Shown in pieces: positions 56,601-64,000 of a stretch of DNA of 64,000 nucleotides. A program made the position numbers and the translations under genes. Within the stretch, counting starts at the first letter, position 1; each line of letters opens with the position of its first letter. The notes under the pieces are model-generated. The model did not search any database, was not told where the DNA came from, and worked only from the letters and a program-made list of their open reading frames with translations. Source of the stretch: Bathymodiolus brooksi (taxonomy: Eukaryota; Mollusca; Bivalvia; Mytilida; Modiolidae); assembly GCA_963680875.1 (NCBI GenBank), contig OY804585.1, forward strand, positions 24,632,186 through 24,696,185. Direction: 5' to 3'.

Positions 56601-59600
56601 ACCATGTTATACAGCAACAATTCCTTCCTGAATTTGTAAGTGGTTTAAAAATAAGAATAGTATGAATGTTTTGGAGTAGTTAGAAACATGTCTTCATATT
56701 GTCAATATTTATATAATATTAAGATTCCTTATGATGATACAAATACATTGGTTGTGTTATAGCATGATCACCTCGAGTTGTGTAGATCATGGTTTCCAGC
56801 CGCTGTCAAGTCAAAGCAAAGATTACAAAGTGGGTATTTGCTGTTCTTCTGCTAAGTATACAGCAATAAGGAGAAAGAGCAAAGACTGGGTGATTTGGTA
56901 TTGAGATAATATGTCGGAGTGGTGTGAAATGTTTATCTGCGGACTGTTATTTCATTGAGGTAGCACTAAAAAAAATCCAACCAAGCGTGTTGGTCTAGTA
57001 CAAAGTTGACATCATCTCATCGAAATATAACTCGTTCACACCATGATATAGGTGAAACAATTCTCACTTGGCATTAAATAACAATCACTCACTCACTAGA
57101 TTTATTTAGCGCATATTATTAAGTAAAATTTGATTTTGTTTATGATATTACAGGCATCAACAACTACTGACGTTGTCGTAGTTCCTCTTGGTAAACTGAT
57201 TCTAATGTTTAATGGTCCTAATAATGTGATACAGAAAAGATTTGATAAACTGTTAGACTGTGATTCCATGCAGAGCAAAGAAGAAAAGGTGGGTCATATC
57301 ATAAATTTATAGAATGATTTTTATGGTGCTTTCTTGCACACCATTACTTTATCCATCTCAAAGTAAAAATAATCAAGTTTAAACAGTGATGGTCAACAAT
57401 TCGACCAATATCAACAAATTGAACAAACGTATCTTACCTCAAATCACTGAATAAATAAAAATAAAAAAAAGACCATGACACTTAGTGTTGTAAATCCTGA
57501 TCCTGGATTGAGACAGGCACAAACATATGGTGGGGTTAAAGTGCTTAATGGGATCCCAACCCTTCTTCATAATTGTATTTACAATGGCAATACAGATATA
57601 AGATGAACACCTTGACTATTACATCACTAAATAATAAGGTTAGGGTTATGGTGATTATCGCCACTTTCAACAATATTTCAGTTATGATGTGGTGATCAGT
57701 TTTATTGGTGGAGGAAACCAAGTTACCTGGAGAAAATCACTGACTTGCCGCAAGTAACTGACAAACTTCATCACATAATGCTGTATCGCGTATGCTTTAC
57801 CATGAACAGGATTCAAACTCACAACTTTAGTGGTAATAGGCACTGATTGCATAGGTAGTTGTAAATCCAACTACCATACGATAACGACCACGACGGCCCC
57901 TTTGATTTCATCACAATAAATGAGGACATTACATCTGAGGAGCATTTATTCTGTGTCTAAAAATATTTATATTTCATGATGCGAACTCATAACTTAAATA
58001 GTAATAGGTATTGATTGCATTAATAGGCATAAATCCAACTACTGAAGATCGTGCCCATTTAGTTGTTAAGGCAATCATTTGTTTACAGATTTAACCAGTA
58101 ACTTGAGTATTTTAGACTAGCTAACTGTATTCTCTTTATGACCACCATAAGGACTGTGGTCACCGTGATCGTATGGTAGTTATTTACAACTACCTGTACA
58201 ATCAATGTTTATCACGAATAAAGTTTGAATCCCATTCATGGTGAGGTGTACTCGATTCAACTTTATGTGAAAAAGTTTGTCAGTATAAGGGAACGACCAT
58301 TTAACTTGAAGGAGGGGGTTATGGTTTTTTTTCTAAAAAAATATTCTGATTCCCAATGTTGCTGAAAAAAATATTCTGATTTTGGTGGAGGAAAAAAAAA
58401 ATAATCTGATTCAGAGTTTGTCATATAAGCTAATGTTAAATTATGGAAACAAATTTCGCGCTTAGCGCGCGGTCCCTAAGTGACTTGACAGGATTCTTGT
58501 TTTCTCCTATTACTCCGGTTTCCTTCACCAATAAAATTAACCGCCACGATATACCGTATAACCGGTAATTTCTGCGGCTATCTAATTTCTGCGGTATTCT
58601 GCGGTCAACTCCGGACCGCAGAAATTGAAATTGCAGAATATTATGTAAAATAAATGTTTAATGACCGTAATAATAAATCAGTACAAATTACCTTCAAACT
58701 CTAACTCCATTTCATCAGGAAGTGTCAACTATCTAATTAGGCCTAATTACTATATTCAGATAAAAGAAAAAACTGGTACTATATACATGTTTACCAGGCA
58801 TGGGGTAATGCTAATTTGTAATTGTAATGCCCTGTAATGCATTACATTTTCCCATGTATTGCATGTAATGTATAATGCCCCAATTATGGCATTACATGCA
58901 ATTGTTTTCATCACATGTTTTCTTAGTTAAAGCATTTATATAGATATTGTTTTTTATTTGCAATCATTTTCATATACCATTATTGTCATTGAAAAACCTA
59001 TGCATAGATATTTAAAGATCAAAGAAATAAGTTGAATGATTGATAATTGACAACTGTCAAAAACCACTAATTAGTTTGTATATCAATCAATTCCTTTCCT
59101 TTGACAAGTGAATTTATGGTTTAAAAGTAATTAAATAACATTGAGATTAAGTTAACAATATAATTAAAAAATATAATGGTAGAATAAATTCCTTACAACG
59201 TCTCTGTTATTTCTTTTTAGAGAAAACACAGAGATGTATACTTAGAATGATAATAAAATTTATAAAATGTAATGTGTATTATAATGTATTACTTTGGTAA
59301 AGTAATTGTAATGTAATGCATTACTTTCCAAAATACATATAATTGTAATTGTAATATAATGCTGGTTTTGTGAAAGTAATTGTAATGTAATGCATTACAT
59401 TGCAATGTAATTCACCCCATGCCTGATGTTTACACAACAATTACATGTTATTTAGCTGTGGCATGATTATTATTAACCGTTAATTACAATTAATCTAGAT
59501 ATATAAATATTATGATTATGCCAAGCTGACACCAATAATAATCAAATGAAATGTTTACAATCATAATAAAGTTTATTAAAGCAATATTCAAAATTGTTAT

Positions 59601-62600
59601 TACATAATTTAACATTAGTCGTTTTTTTAAAATGTTATAGTAGTTGCGATTGAATAATTTTATCAAATTGTGTGATCTCGGGATTCATCTAAAACACACT
59701 ATGTAAACGGTGTCATCTGTAATATGTTCCTTCGTGTTGCGGTGTACTGTTACTTCTTTTTATGTGCAGCACATGGCAGATGCAATTCCCACAACAGACC
59801 AAACAGGTAAGAATTTTTACCATGTTGCACAATTTCATCCAATAAAGGTTAATCACATTTGTTTGAGATATATTTTTTGTCATATTGATGATAAAAAATA
59901 TATATAAAAACTTTGTTTACAACAATAACTGATCATATTAATGAACAAATACTGAGGCAGGTCAAGATATTTGAACTTTTTCATCAAAAAGTTCGAAATT
60001 TGACATTTTGATTTAAACTGATGACTGAAACCCTTCCTTAAATTCATTTATCCTTAGTCGGATATAATCCTAAGTTTCCATGGAAATTATACAAAGAAGA
60101 AATAAACGAAAATATCAGACTCAGAAAATTGCCAAGTGTACTGTTACTTCAAGTTCATATTTTATAATGCCACTGTTACTTCTGGTGTTTTGTACTGTTA
60201 CTTCTTGTTATACTTTCAGATATACTGTAACATATAATTGTCTTATATCTATAAATCAACTTACATAATTATAAAAGCTTGTGGGTCGTGGTCTCCATAC
60301 ATACGCCGAGAGGTATCTTCATACTTCAGACCTCAGATTTCGAAATTCAGACTTCACAGTTGGCATTTCAGACACCACAATAACAGCAGGCATATCGATC
60401 CATATCATGTTGGTATCTGCAAAGGATCATAATACCAAAGAAATGGAGTTATTTATTAATCTTATCACGAAGTCACAGTACACTTGTTAAAATGTGAACA
60501 TGAAGTAACAGTATACTACACTATAATTAATCAGAAGTAACAGTACACTTGACAATTTTCTGAGTCTAATATTTTTGTTTATTTCTTCTTTGTATAATTT
60601 CCATGGAAACTTAGGATTATATCCGACTAAAGATAAATGAATTTAAGGAAGGGTTTCAGTCATCAGTTTAAATCAAAATGTCAAATTTCGAACTTTTTGA
60701 TGAAAAAGTTCAAATATCTTGACCTGCCTCAGTATTTGTTCATTAATATGATCAATTATTGTAAACAAAAGTTTTTATATAGATTTTTTATTATCAATAT
60801 GACAAGACTTATATCTGAAACAAATGTGATTAACTGTTATTGGATGAAATTGTGTAACATGGTAAAAATTCTTACCTGTTTGGTCTGTTGTGTGAATTGC
60901 ATCTGCCATGTGCTGCACAAAAAAAGAAGTAACAGTACACCGCAACACGAAGTAACATTTTACAAAGTAACATTTTACAGAGGACACCGTTTACATAGTG
61001 TGTAAAAACCCCAAAAAAGCTTTCCTTCATCATCATTACAGTTGTTGCTTCCTGTAATACAAACCATTTTTTTTTTCGGGACCGAGATTTTCAATCCACA
61101 GGAAAATAAATCCGCAAAAATTAAATGTCTTCTTTTTAGTCCAAAACCGCAGAAATTTCACAGCGCAGATATTACCGGTTATACGGTAGCTAAAATGTTG
61201 TTCAATGTGGCATTAAACATCATAGCCATAACCCTTAACCCGCCTTTATGAATGGGTAAGAGATGTATAAAAATATTACAATTTAATAAAAACTTAATTT
61301 GTATTACAGGGTTCAGAGAAATCTCTTCAGGCAGCCAGGAGTAATTATGAAGCTTTAAATGCCCAACTGTTGGATGAACTACCAAAGATGTACAGCTTGT
61401 CATTTAAACTACTAAAGGATTGTATAAAAACCTTTGTCCAAGCTCAGAAGAGGTTTTATACCAGTGTACATCACTGTATGACTGAAACTATTAATGTAAG
61501 TGGGGAAAACTGATGAAACATTAAATTTTGAGTTATCAAAGCTTACAACATTAACATTTCTTTGTCCAATTTAAAATTTAAGGTGTATTTGTTTTACTTA
61601 AGGTGGCCAGACATTTCATTGTTCCTGGTCTTTTCCTAAAGGGTCAGGTCAGCTTTTGTCATCACTTGGTGTCCTTCGCTTTTCGTTGTAAATTTAAGAA
61701 AAAAACTTCTCCTTTGAAACCACTGAGCCAATTTGGACCAAAGTTAGGCTAAATCATCCTTTGGGTATCTGCTTTCAAAGTTGTGTCTGATTATCTCACC
61801 AACCATCCAAGATTAATGCAGTTACTATAACTAGAACATAGGGTTAAAACACACAGAGTAGTTACATTTTAATGATTAGTACGATATATGTTACAAGTTT
61901 TGCTAAAAATATAAGATGTTTTGCTGATTTTTGCCAAAAATATACAAATTAGTATTTTATAGAATGTACGTTAGAGTTATGATGTTGAACGCCACTTTCT
62001 TTCAGTTATGTCATGGCGGTCAGTTTTATTGATGGAGGAAACTGGAGAACACGAGAAAACCACAGACATGTCACATTTCACTGACAAACTTTATCACATA
62101 ATGTTGTATCAAGTACACCTCACCTGTACAGGATTCAAACTCACAACTTTAGTGGTGATAGGCACTGATTGCATAGGTAGTTATAAACCCAACCACCATA
62201 TGATCAGGACCATGACTGCCCCAGTACAAAGATTAAATCAAGTTAACAAATTAGAAAAAATATATAAAATCAGGGAGGGGAAATTGACAAAACAGGTGAT
62301 AAAGATAGATAACCTTACACTTTTATTTGATATGTCCTTATAGATTTATATTTTATTGTTACAGATGCCGTTACAGCCAGAAGGAACAGTCGCATACAAT
62401 TTTAATATACACTATGTCACAATAATAGACAAAATGTCTGTCTTACGTATTATACCAAAAGGTTTTAATCCCAAAATGGAAGCTTTAGCTAAGCCAGCAA
62501 CAGGGAAACCAGTTGACAATAAATCTAAATGGATGTCTGTGCCTATGGAAACGACTCCATTACCTGTAAGTTTGATAATTTATAGGACTTGCTGAATTTT

Positions 62601-63185
62601 TTTTTATTTAACTATGGGACCCTTAAACTAGATAAAAATTAGATTTTTGGTATAGGCTATTAATCTATGGATCGAGACATGACTTGTGATAGTTTGAGAC
62701 TTAGTAGGTATTTAAACTATGGATCTTGGAATGCCTTATTATCATTTGGATTTTTGGTGACTGAATAGTTATTTAAGGGAAGGATCTTGGATTGCACTTT
62801 CTCCTATGTATACAGTATGTTAGATTTAATCAATTTTATCTTTGACTTTTCTTATCAAAATAAAGAGTTAAATCTAAAGCATGGAACTGCATTGTGTTTA
62901 AATAAAATAACAATTCACATTTAGGAAAGTTTATGTTGATATGCTGTTTTTATCAAGAATTTCTTTTTCATTTTTATCATTTCCAGGTGTCTTCTTCTGT
63001 ACAAAGTGATACCCAGCGAGTATTTGTGCAACATAAATATCCCCCAGATAAATTGTACAAAGTGACCACACCCTACACTGCTGCTGATTCGATGGACATC
63101 TCTGTGACAGAGGGGGTCCGTGTGGGGCTCATTGTAGATAAGCATCCCATGGGAAATACAAACAGATGGTTTGTTGATGATGGTG
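44437..63185 (+). CDS. DNMBP: DNMBP/Tuba-like RhoGEF, copy B: coiled coil, DH, BAR and part of first C-terminal SH3, twelve exons
   Basis: Exons 44437-44681, 45396-45519, 47656-47747, 51829-51978, 52856-52961, 54340-54470, 55448-55552, 56507-56635, 57154-57288, 61310-61495, 62365-62565 and 62987-63185 join in frame to about 600 codons. Residues 1-50 are a charged E/K/R coiled coil. Residues about 50-238 are a DH domain with CR1 ([17 protein letters not shown]) and the canonical CR3 helix ([19 protein letters not shown]). Residues about 240-467 form the BAR domain, followed by a linker and SH3. DH activates Rho-family GTPases (Cdc42 for Tuba) and BAR binds curved membrane. The gene continues beyond the window; its first exons were not found. 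An upstream exon ending in phase 1 is required, because the first exon found begins mid-codon. Introns carry a 3.3-kb 61-bp array, a 120-bp array and many MITEs. Confidence 0.9.
44744..44838 (+). repeat. Duplicate of an exon end with its splice donor
   Basis: 'ttgagacttttataagtcct' plus 'aaggaggaaaaggtaact' repeats 44650-44741 ('ttgagacatttataagtcct', 'acgggggaaaaggtaact') about 94 bp downstream. The duplicate carries a complete second donor. Confidence 0.85.
44840..45395. other. Intron of copy B, no feature
   Basis: Contains a diverged block (about 45105-45170, 'aatgggatcccaaccatctc') related to 828-880. Nothing coding. Confidence 0.5.
45396..45519 (+). CDS. DNMBP: Copy B exon: DH segment 2
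   Basis: 124 bp, acceptor 'ttctacag', donor 'gtaaat', phase 0 to 1. Encodes [16 protein letters not shown], the CR1-CR2 region of DH domains where 'vFgNieei' is typical. Confidence 0.88.
45597..45990 (+). repeat. Hairpin-headed repeat with two internal ~170-bp units
   Basis: Head 'agcttaccttgccaaaggca' with 'atgtgagct', then 'gccatcacttggcgtccgtc'. Two units of 'aatgaattgaaacttggtag' plus 'cgtcccgatccattaacaaa'. Confidence 0.75.
46003..46905 (+). repeat. ~120-bp GC-rich satellite, 7.5 units
   Basis: Units start 'ggccccgggggtcatacccc' and contain 'ctacctgaagtgaacttttt' and 'atgatcagggtgactaggca'. Lies within the intron between DH segments 2 and 3. Confidence 0.95.
46906..47655. other. Intron of copy B, no feature
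   Basis: No exon candidate other than the one starting at 47656. 'cagctcagctcag' at about 47075 is a short CAGCT run. Confidence 0.5.
47656..47747 (+). CDS. DNMBP: Copy B exon: DH segment 3
   Basis: 92 bp, acceptor 'ttttttcag', donor 'gtttgt', phase 1 to 0. Encodes about 31 residues ([19 protein letters not shown]) matching the DH helix where families read 'iy..Yc.n'. The donor is weaker than its neighbours. Confidence 0.82.
47838..48022 (+). repeat. 48-bp minisatellite, 3.5 units
   Basis: Units of 'ctaatttcttagtttaactc' and 'cagcctgtagaaaaggtgta'. Confidence 0.92.
48262..51522 (+). repeat. 61-bp satellite, about 53 units, in the DH intron
   Basis: Units of 'ttaggttctttggttttctt', 'gtatacatgtatttaacctt' and 'aactgttttggcctgtcatgt'. 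It fills about 80% of the intron 47748-51828. Variants fall into subtypes (tgt/tct, gct/act, ctttag/gtttag/cttttg) that recur in blocks, showing growth by multi-unit duplication. Confidence 0.97.
51637..51770 (+). mobile_element. V-type SINE, 5' truncated
   Basis: From 'tgtgataaagtttgtcagtg' through 'ccgggtactccgatttcctc' to 'gttgaaagtggcgttaaaca'. Its end lies about 60 bp upstream of the DH exon at 51829. Confidence 0.7.
51829..51978 (+). CDS. DNMBP: Copy B exon: DH segment 4 with CR3
   Basis: 150 bp, phase 0/0, acceptor 'attttag', donor 'gtaagt'. It holds the DH signature helix [19 protein letters not shown], the most diagnostic stretch of RhoGEF domains and part of the GTPase contact surface. 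A MITE with 115-bp arms starts 21 bp past the exon end. Confidence 0.93.
52000..52488. mobile_element. TA-flanked MITE with ~115-bp arms, next to a splice donor
   Basis: The left arm 'cagcatgtggacaaaagtga' to about 52115 is mirrored by 52375-52488 ('tcacttttgtccacatgctg'), with TA on both sides (51998-51999, 52489-52490). It begins 21 bp after the end of exon 51829-51978. Confidence 0.82.
52489..52648. mobile_element. Decayed MITE of the 'cagtaaaacctgtcta' family
   Basis: 'tacagtccttgggaccaact' to 'gacaaagtttcatggtac', with 'ggtttatacaggttaaatta' inside, as in 55136-55306. Confidence 0.55.
52856..52961 (+). CDS. DNMBP: Copy B exon: DH segment 5 (last helix)
   Basis: 106 bp, acceptor 'tttctag', donor 'gtaatt', phase 0 to 1. 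Encodes [19 protein letters not shown] and the following helix ending NEYKRRKDL, the usual C-terminal helix of DH domains. No PH domain follows; the BAR domain follows instead, as in the DNMBP family. Confidence 0.88.
52962..53608. other. Intron of copy B, no feature
   Basis: AT-rich, no exon or repeat recognised. Confidence 0.45.
53609..53719 (+). mobile_element. V-type SINE remnant
   Basis: 'tctgataaagttagtcaatg', 'actctagtttcctccaccaa' and 'gttgaatatggttttaaaca': the tail is decayed and internally deleted. Confidence 0.6.
53734..54100 (+). repeat. Hairpin-headed repeat, 'tatgtcccggcca' family
   Basis: Head 'tatgtcccggccac' then 'atag' and 'tggccgggacata' (53734-53765), perfect over 13-14 bp per arm. 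The body contains 'tgacttgatatttggtatgt' and 'gatcaagtttatgtttcgtt', repeated once. Confidence 0.75.
54340..54470 (+). CDS. DNMBP: Copy B exon: DH-BAR junction
   Basis: 131 bp, acceptor 'attttcag', donor 'gtaatt', phase 1 to 0. Encodes a basic stretch ([19 protein letters not shown]) before the BAR helices. Positive charge here fits contact with acidic membrane. Confidence 0.85.
54493..54720 (+). mobile_element. V-type SINE, nearly complete
   Basis: Lacks only about 30 bp of the head. 'agttagatttacaactacct', box-B-like 'gatttcgaacccca', 'actctggtttcctctgccaa', tail 'gttgaaagtggcgttaaaca'. Starts 22 bp after exon 54340-54470. Confidence 0.75.
55136..55306. mobile_element. MITE of the 'cagttagacctgtcta' family
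   Basis: Ends 'tacagttagacctgtctaaa' and mirrored 'gacagatttcactgta'. Internal 'cagtttatacaggttcaatt' as in 20810-20975. Confidence 0.65.
55448..55552 (+). CDS. DNMBP: Copy B exon: BAR segment 2
   Basis: 105 bp, phase 0/0, acceptor 'taaacag', donor 'gtatgt'. Thirty-five helical residues ([20 protein letters not shown]) typical of the first long BAR helix. Confidence 0.86.
55690..55745 (+). mobile_element. SINE tail fragment
   Basis: 'gccacgatataactgaaata' then 'gttgaaagtggctttaaacg' and a 'ccataaacttaaacc' end. Confidence 0.65.
56038..56382. mobile_element. MITE with 'agactcagatc' ends
   Basis: Left 'agactcagatcagcgtccac', right mirrored 'gacgtcgatctgagtct'. 345 bp, interior with repeated 'gcgtcc..ctcaaa' blocks in both orientations. 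Target duplication unclear. Confidence 0.7.
56507..56635 (+). CDS. DNMBP: Copy B exon: BAR segment 3
   Basis: 129 bp, phase 0/0, acceptor 'tttgtag', donor 'gtaagt'. Forty-three residues starting [19 protein letters not shown]. This is the last exon upstream of the duplicated segment as seen in the window; its copy A equivalent would be left of position 1. Confidence 0.86.
56752..57110 (+). mobile_element. tRNA-derived SINE (second family), copy B
   Basis: Duplicate of 36-395, differing at a few bases. Confidence 0.7.
57154..57288 (+). CDS. DNMBP: Copy B exon: BAR segment 4
   Basis: 135 bp, acceptor 'tattacag', donor 'gtgggt', phase 0/0. Differs from 439-573 by three nonsynonymous bases (K, L, C here). 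First exon inside the duplicated segment. Confidence 0.86.
57639..57900 (-). mobile_element. V-type SINE, minus strand, copy B
   Basis: Duplicate of 920-1183. Tail reads 'gttagggttatggtg' here against 'gttaggattatggtg' in copy A. Confidence 0.7.
58151..58553 (+). mobile_element. V-type SINE 5' part, copy B, interrupted by a MITE
   Basis: Duplicate of 1533-1746 with the extra MITE 58289-58476 inside. Split from its tail (61187-61235) by the TIR element at 58554-61186. Confidence 0.7.
58289..58476 (+). mobile_element. 188-bp MITE present only in copy B, TAA target duplication
   Basis: Ends 'gggaacgacc' and 'gcgcggtccc'; TAA at 58286-58288 and 58477-58479. Copy A has the empty site 'gtataagtgac' (about 1663-1673). 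The interior has 'aaaaatattctgat' three times and a 'cgcgcttagcgcgcgg' hairpin. Confidence 0.88.
58795..59425 (+). mobile_element. hAT-like MITE with 8-bp target duplication
   Basis: Ends 'caggcatggggt' and mirrored 'accccatgcctg'. Perfect 8-bp duplications 'atgtttac' at 58787-58794 and 59426-59433; 8 bp and CAGG-type ends are hAT hallmarks. 631 bp; subterminal 'gtaatgcattac' palindromes near both ends. No transposase. Confidence 0.85.
59694..61003. mobile_element. Foldback element with ~460-bp arms, copy B
   Basis: The left arm 59694-60150 is the complement of the right arm 60533-61003, starting 'acacactatgtaaacgg' at each outer end. The loop (60151-60532) and inner arms repeat 'gtactgttacttc' in both orientations. 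Copy A keeps only the right arm. Confidence 0.82.
61310..61495 (+). CDS. DNMBP: Copy B exon: BAR segment 5
   Basis: 186 bp, phase 0/0, acceptor 'attacag', donor 'gtaagt'. Equivalent of 3608-3793 with five amino-acid differences (A, R, R, M, N here). The intron before it is about 1 kb longer than in copy A because of transposon differences. Confidence 0.87.
61605..61810 (+). repeat. Degenerate hairpin-headed repeat, copy B
   Basis: Duplicate of 3900-4110. Confidence 0.5.
61972..62222 (-). mobile_element. V-type SINE, minus strand, copy B
   Basis: Duplicate of 4271-4521 with a few substitutions ('ataaacccaacca' against 'gtaaatccaacta'). Confidence 0.68.
62365..62565 (+). CDS. DNMBP: Copy B exon: BAR-SH3 linker
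   Basis: 201 bp, phase 0/0, acceptor 'ttgttacag', donor 'gtaagt'. P and E replace S and K of copy A in the first six codons; one synonymous change (TCT for TCA). Confidence 0.83.
62987..63185 (+). CDS. DNMBP: Copy B exon: first C-terminal SH3, N-terminal part
   Basis: 199 bp, acceptor 'ttccag', donor 'gtatgt', phase 0 to 1. Encodes the SH3 core with [12 protein letters not shown], closer to the usual SH3 pattern than copy A. The rest of the gene lies beyond position 64000. Confidence 0.86.
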
Positions 63186-63234
63186 GTATGTATGATATTT
63201 TGGGGAATTATGGGAAATTTTCCTTGTATTTTCA

Positions 63235-64000
63235 TACAGTAGTCCCCCCTCTTATAAATCCACTTTCACCAAAGTCAACTCCTCTTATAAATCCACTTTC
63301 TCCAAAGTCAACTCCTCTTATAAATCCACTTTCACCAATGTCAACTCCTCTTATAAATCCACTTTCTCCAAAGTCAACTCCTCTTATATATCCACTTTCA
63401 CCAAAGTCAACCCCTCTTATAAATCCACTTTCACCAAAGTCAACTCCTCTTATCAATCCACTTTCACCAATGTCAACTCCTCTTATAAATCCACTTTCAC
63501 CAATGTCCACTCCTCTTATAAATCCACTTTCACCAATGTCCACTCCTCTTATAAATCCACTTTCACCAATGTCAACTCCTCTTATCAATCCACATTCACC
63601 AAACTCAACTCCTCTTATAAATCCACTTTCACCAAAGTCAATTCCTCTTATAAATCCACTTTCACCAACATCAACTCTTATAAATCCACTTTCACCAAAT
63701 TTAACACCTGTTATAAATCCACTTTCACCAAAGTCAACTCCTCCTTTAAATCCACTTTCACCAAAGTCAACTAGTCTTATAAATCCACTTTCACCAATGT
63801 CAACTCCCCTTATAAATCCACTTTCACCAATGTCCACTCCTATTATAAATCCACTTTCACCAATGTCAACTCCTCTTATAAATCCACTTTCACCAAAGTC
63901 AACTTCTCTTATAAATCCACTTTCACCAAAGTCAACTCTTATAAATCCACTTCCACCAAAGTTAAGACCTGTTATAAATCCACTTTCACCAAAGTCAACT
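63235..64000 (+). repeat. 33/30-bp satellite in its TIR element, copy B (runs off window)
   Basis: Begins with the same terminal repeat 'tacagtagtcccccctctta' 50 bp after the SH3 donor, then at least 23 units. The unit order differs from copy A (more 'ccaatgtc' variants), so the arrays have evolved separately. Confidence 0.93.

Larger units (their letters stand above)
58554..61186 (+). mobile_element. TA-flanked TIR element, copy B
   Basis: Same element as 1747-3490, ends 'ccgtataaccggtaatttc' and 'gatattaccggttatacgg', TA at 58552-58553 and 61187-61188. 2.6 kb, because it keeps a complete hAT-like MITE and foldback. Confidence 0.75.
56717..64000 (+). repeat. Segmental duplication, copy B (continues right of window)
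   Basis: Matches 1-7283 in the same orientation; position 56717 aligns with position 1. Relative to copy A it has an extra 188-bp MITE (58289-58476), an intact hAT-like element (58795-59425), a complete foldback element (59694-61003), and fewer units of the 33-bp repeat near 58060. Confidence 0.93.

Overview
This is animal nuclear DNA. It has split exons with GT-AG introns, AT-rich introns, no operons, and dense small transposons and minisatellites. The repeat vocabulary points to a bivalve mollusc, possibly a mytilid mussel: tRNA-derived SINEs with a V-type central domain, repeats that open with a perfect hairpin followed by 'gccatcact..cgtccgtcgtccgt' text, and many TA-flanked MITEs. The species assignment is inference.

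The only host genes supported are two tandem, same-strand copies of a Rho guanine-nucleotide-exchange factor of the dynamin-binding protein (DNMBP/Tuba) type, with the order DH - BAR - SH3 - SH3. Copy A (439-13,953, +) shows only its 3' half: two BAR exons, a linker exon, a split SH3, an acidic linker and a terminal SH3 with its stop codon. Copy B (44,437-63,185, +) shows the pre-DH coiled coil, a complete DH domain, the whole BAR domain and most of the first SH3, then runs off the window. Every exon junction in both copies keeps the reading frame. From position 1 in A and 56,717 in B the two copies are one segmental duplication, with exons about 2% diverged. 13 of the 14 exonic differences change the protein, and the introns differ by several transposon insertions, deletions and a small inversion.

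Layout: 1-7.3 kb, duplicated segment copy A with a transposon nest; 5.5-7.2 kb, a TIR element filled with a 33-bp satellite; 7.27-9.98 kb, a 90-bp satellite; 10.5-14.1 kb, the last exons and 3' UTR of gene A. 14-23.6 kb is intergenic, with minisatellites (53, 52, 19, 30, 50, 35 bp), MITEs and two SINEs. 23.6-30.5 kb is a field of about 305-bp repeats in both orientations, interrupted by a Mutator-like element (25.2 kb) and by a 5'-truncated Penelope-like reverse transcriptase (28.2-30.35 kb). 30.7-34.4 kb holds SINE pieces, a TIR element carrying a RecQ-helicase-like exon, AT-rich DNA and a LINE endonuclease fragment. 36.6 kb holds a possible broken coiled-coil exon. 38.9-42.4 kb is a decayed CR1/L2-type LINE, followed by a second RecQ-like first exon on the minus strand. 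44.4-56.6 kb holds the DH and BAR exons of gene B, with a 120-bp array and a 3.3-kb, 61-bp array in its introns. 56.7-64 kb is duplicated segment copy B.

Function: DH domains of this family activate Rho GTPases (Cdc42 for Tuba), BAR domains bind curved membrane, and the C-terminal SH3 domains bind actin regulators such as N-WASP. Everything else in the window is mobile or repetitive DNA. No RNA gene, CRISPR array or prokaryotic feature is supported.
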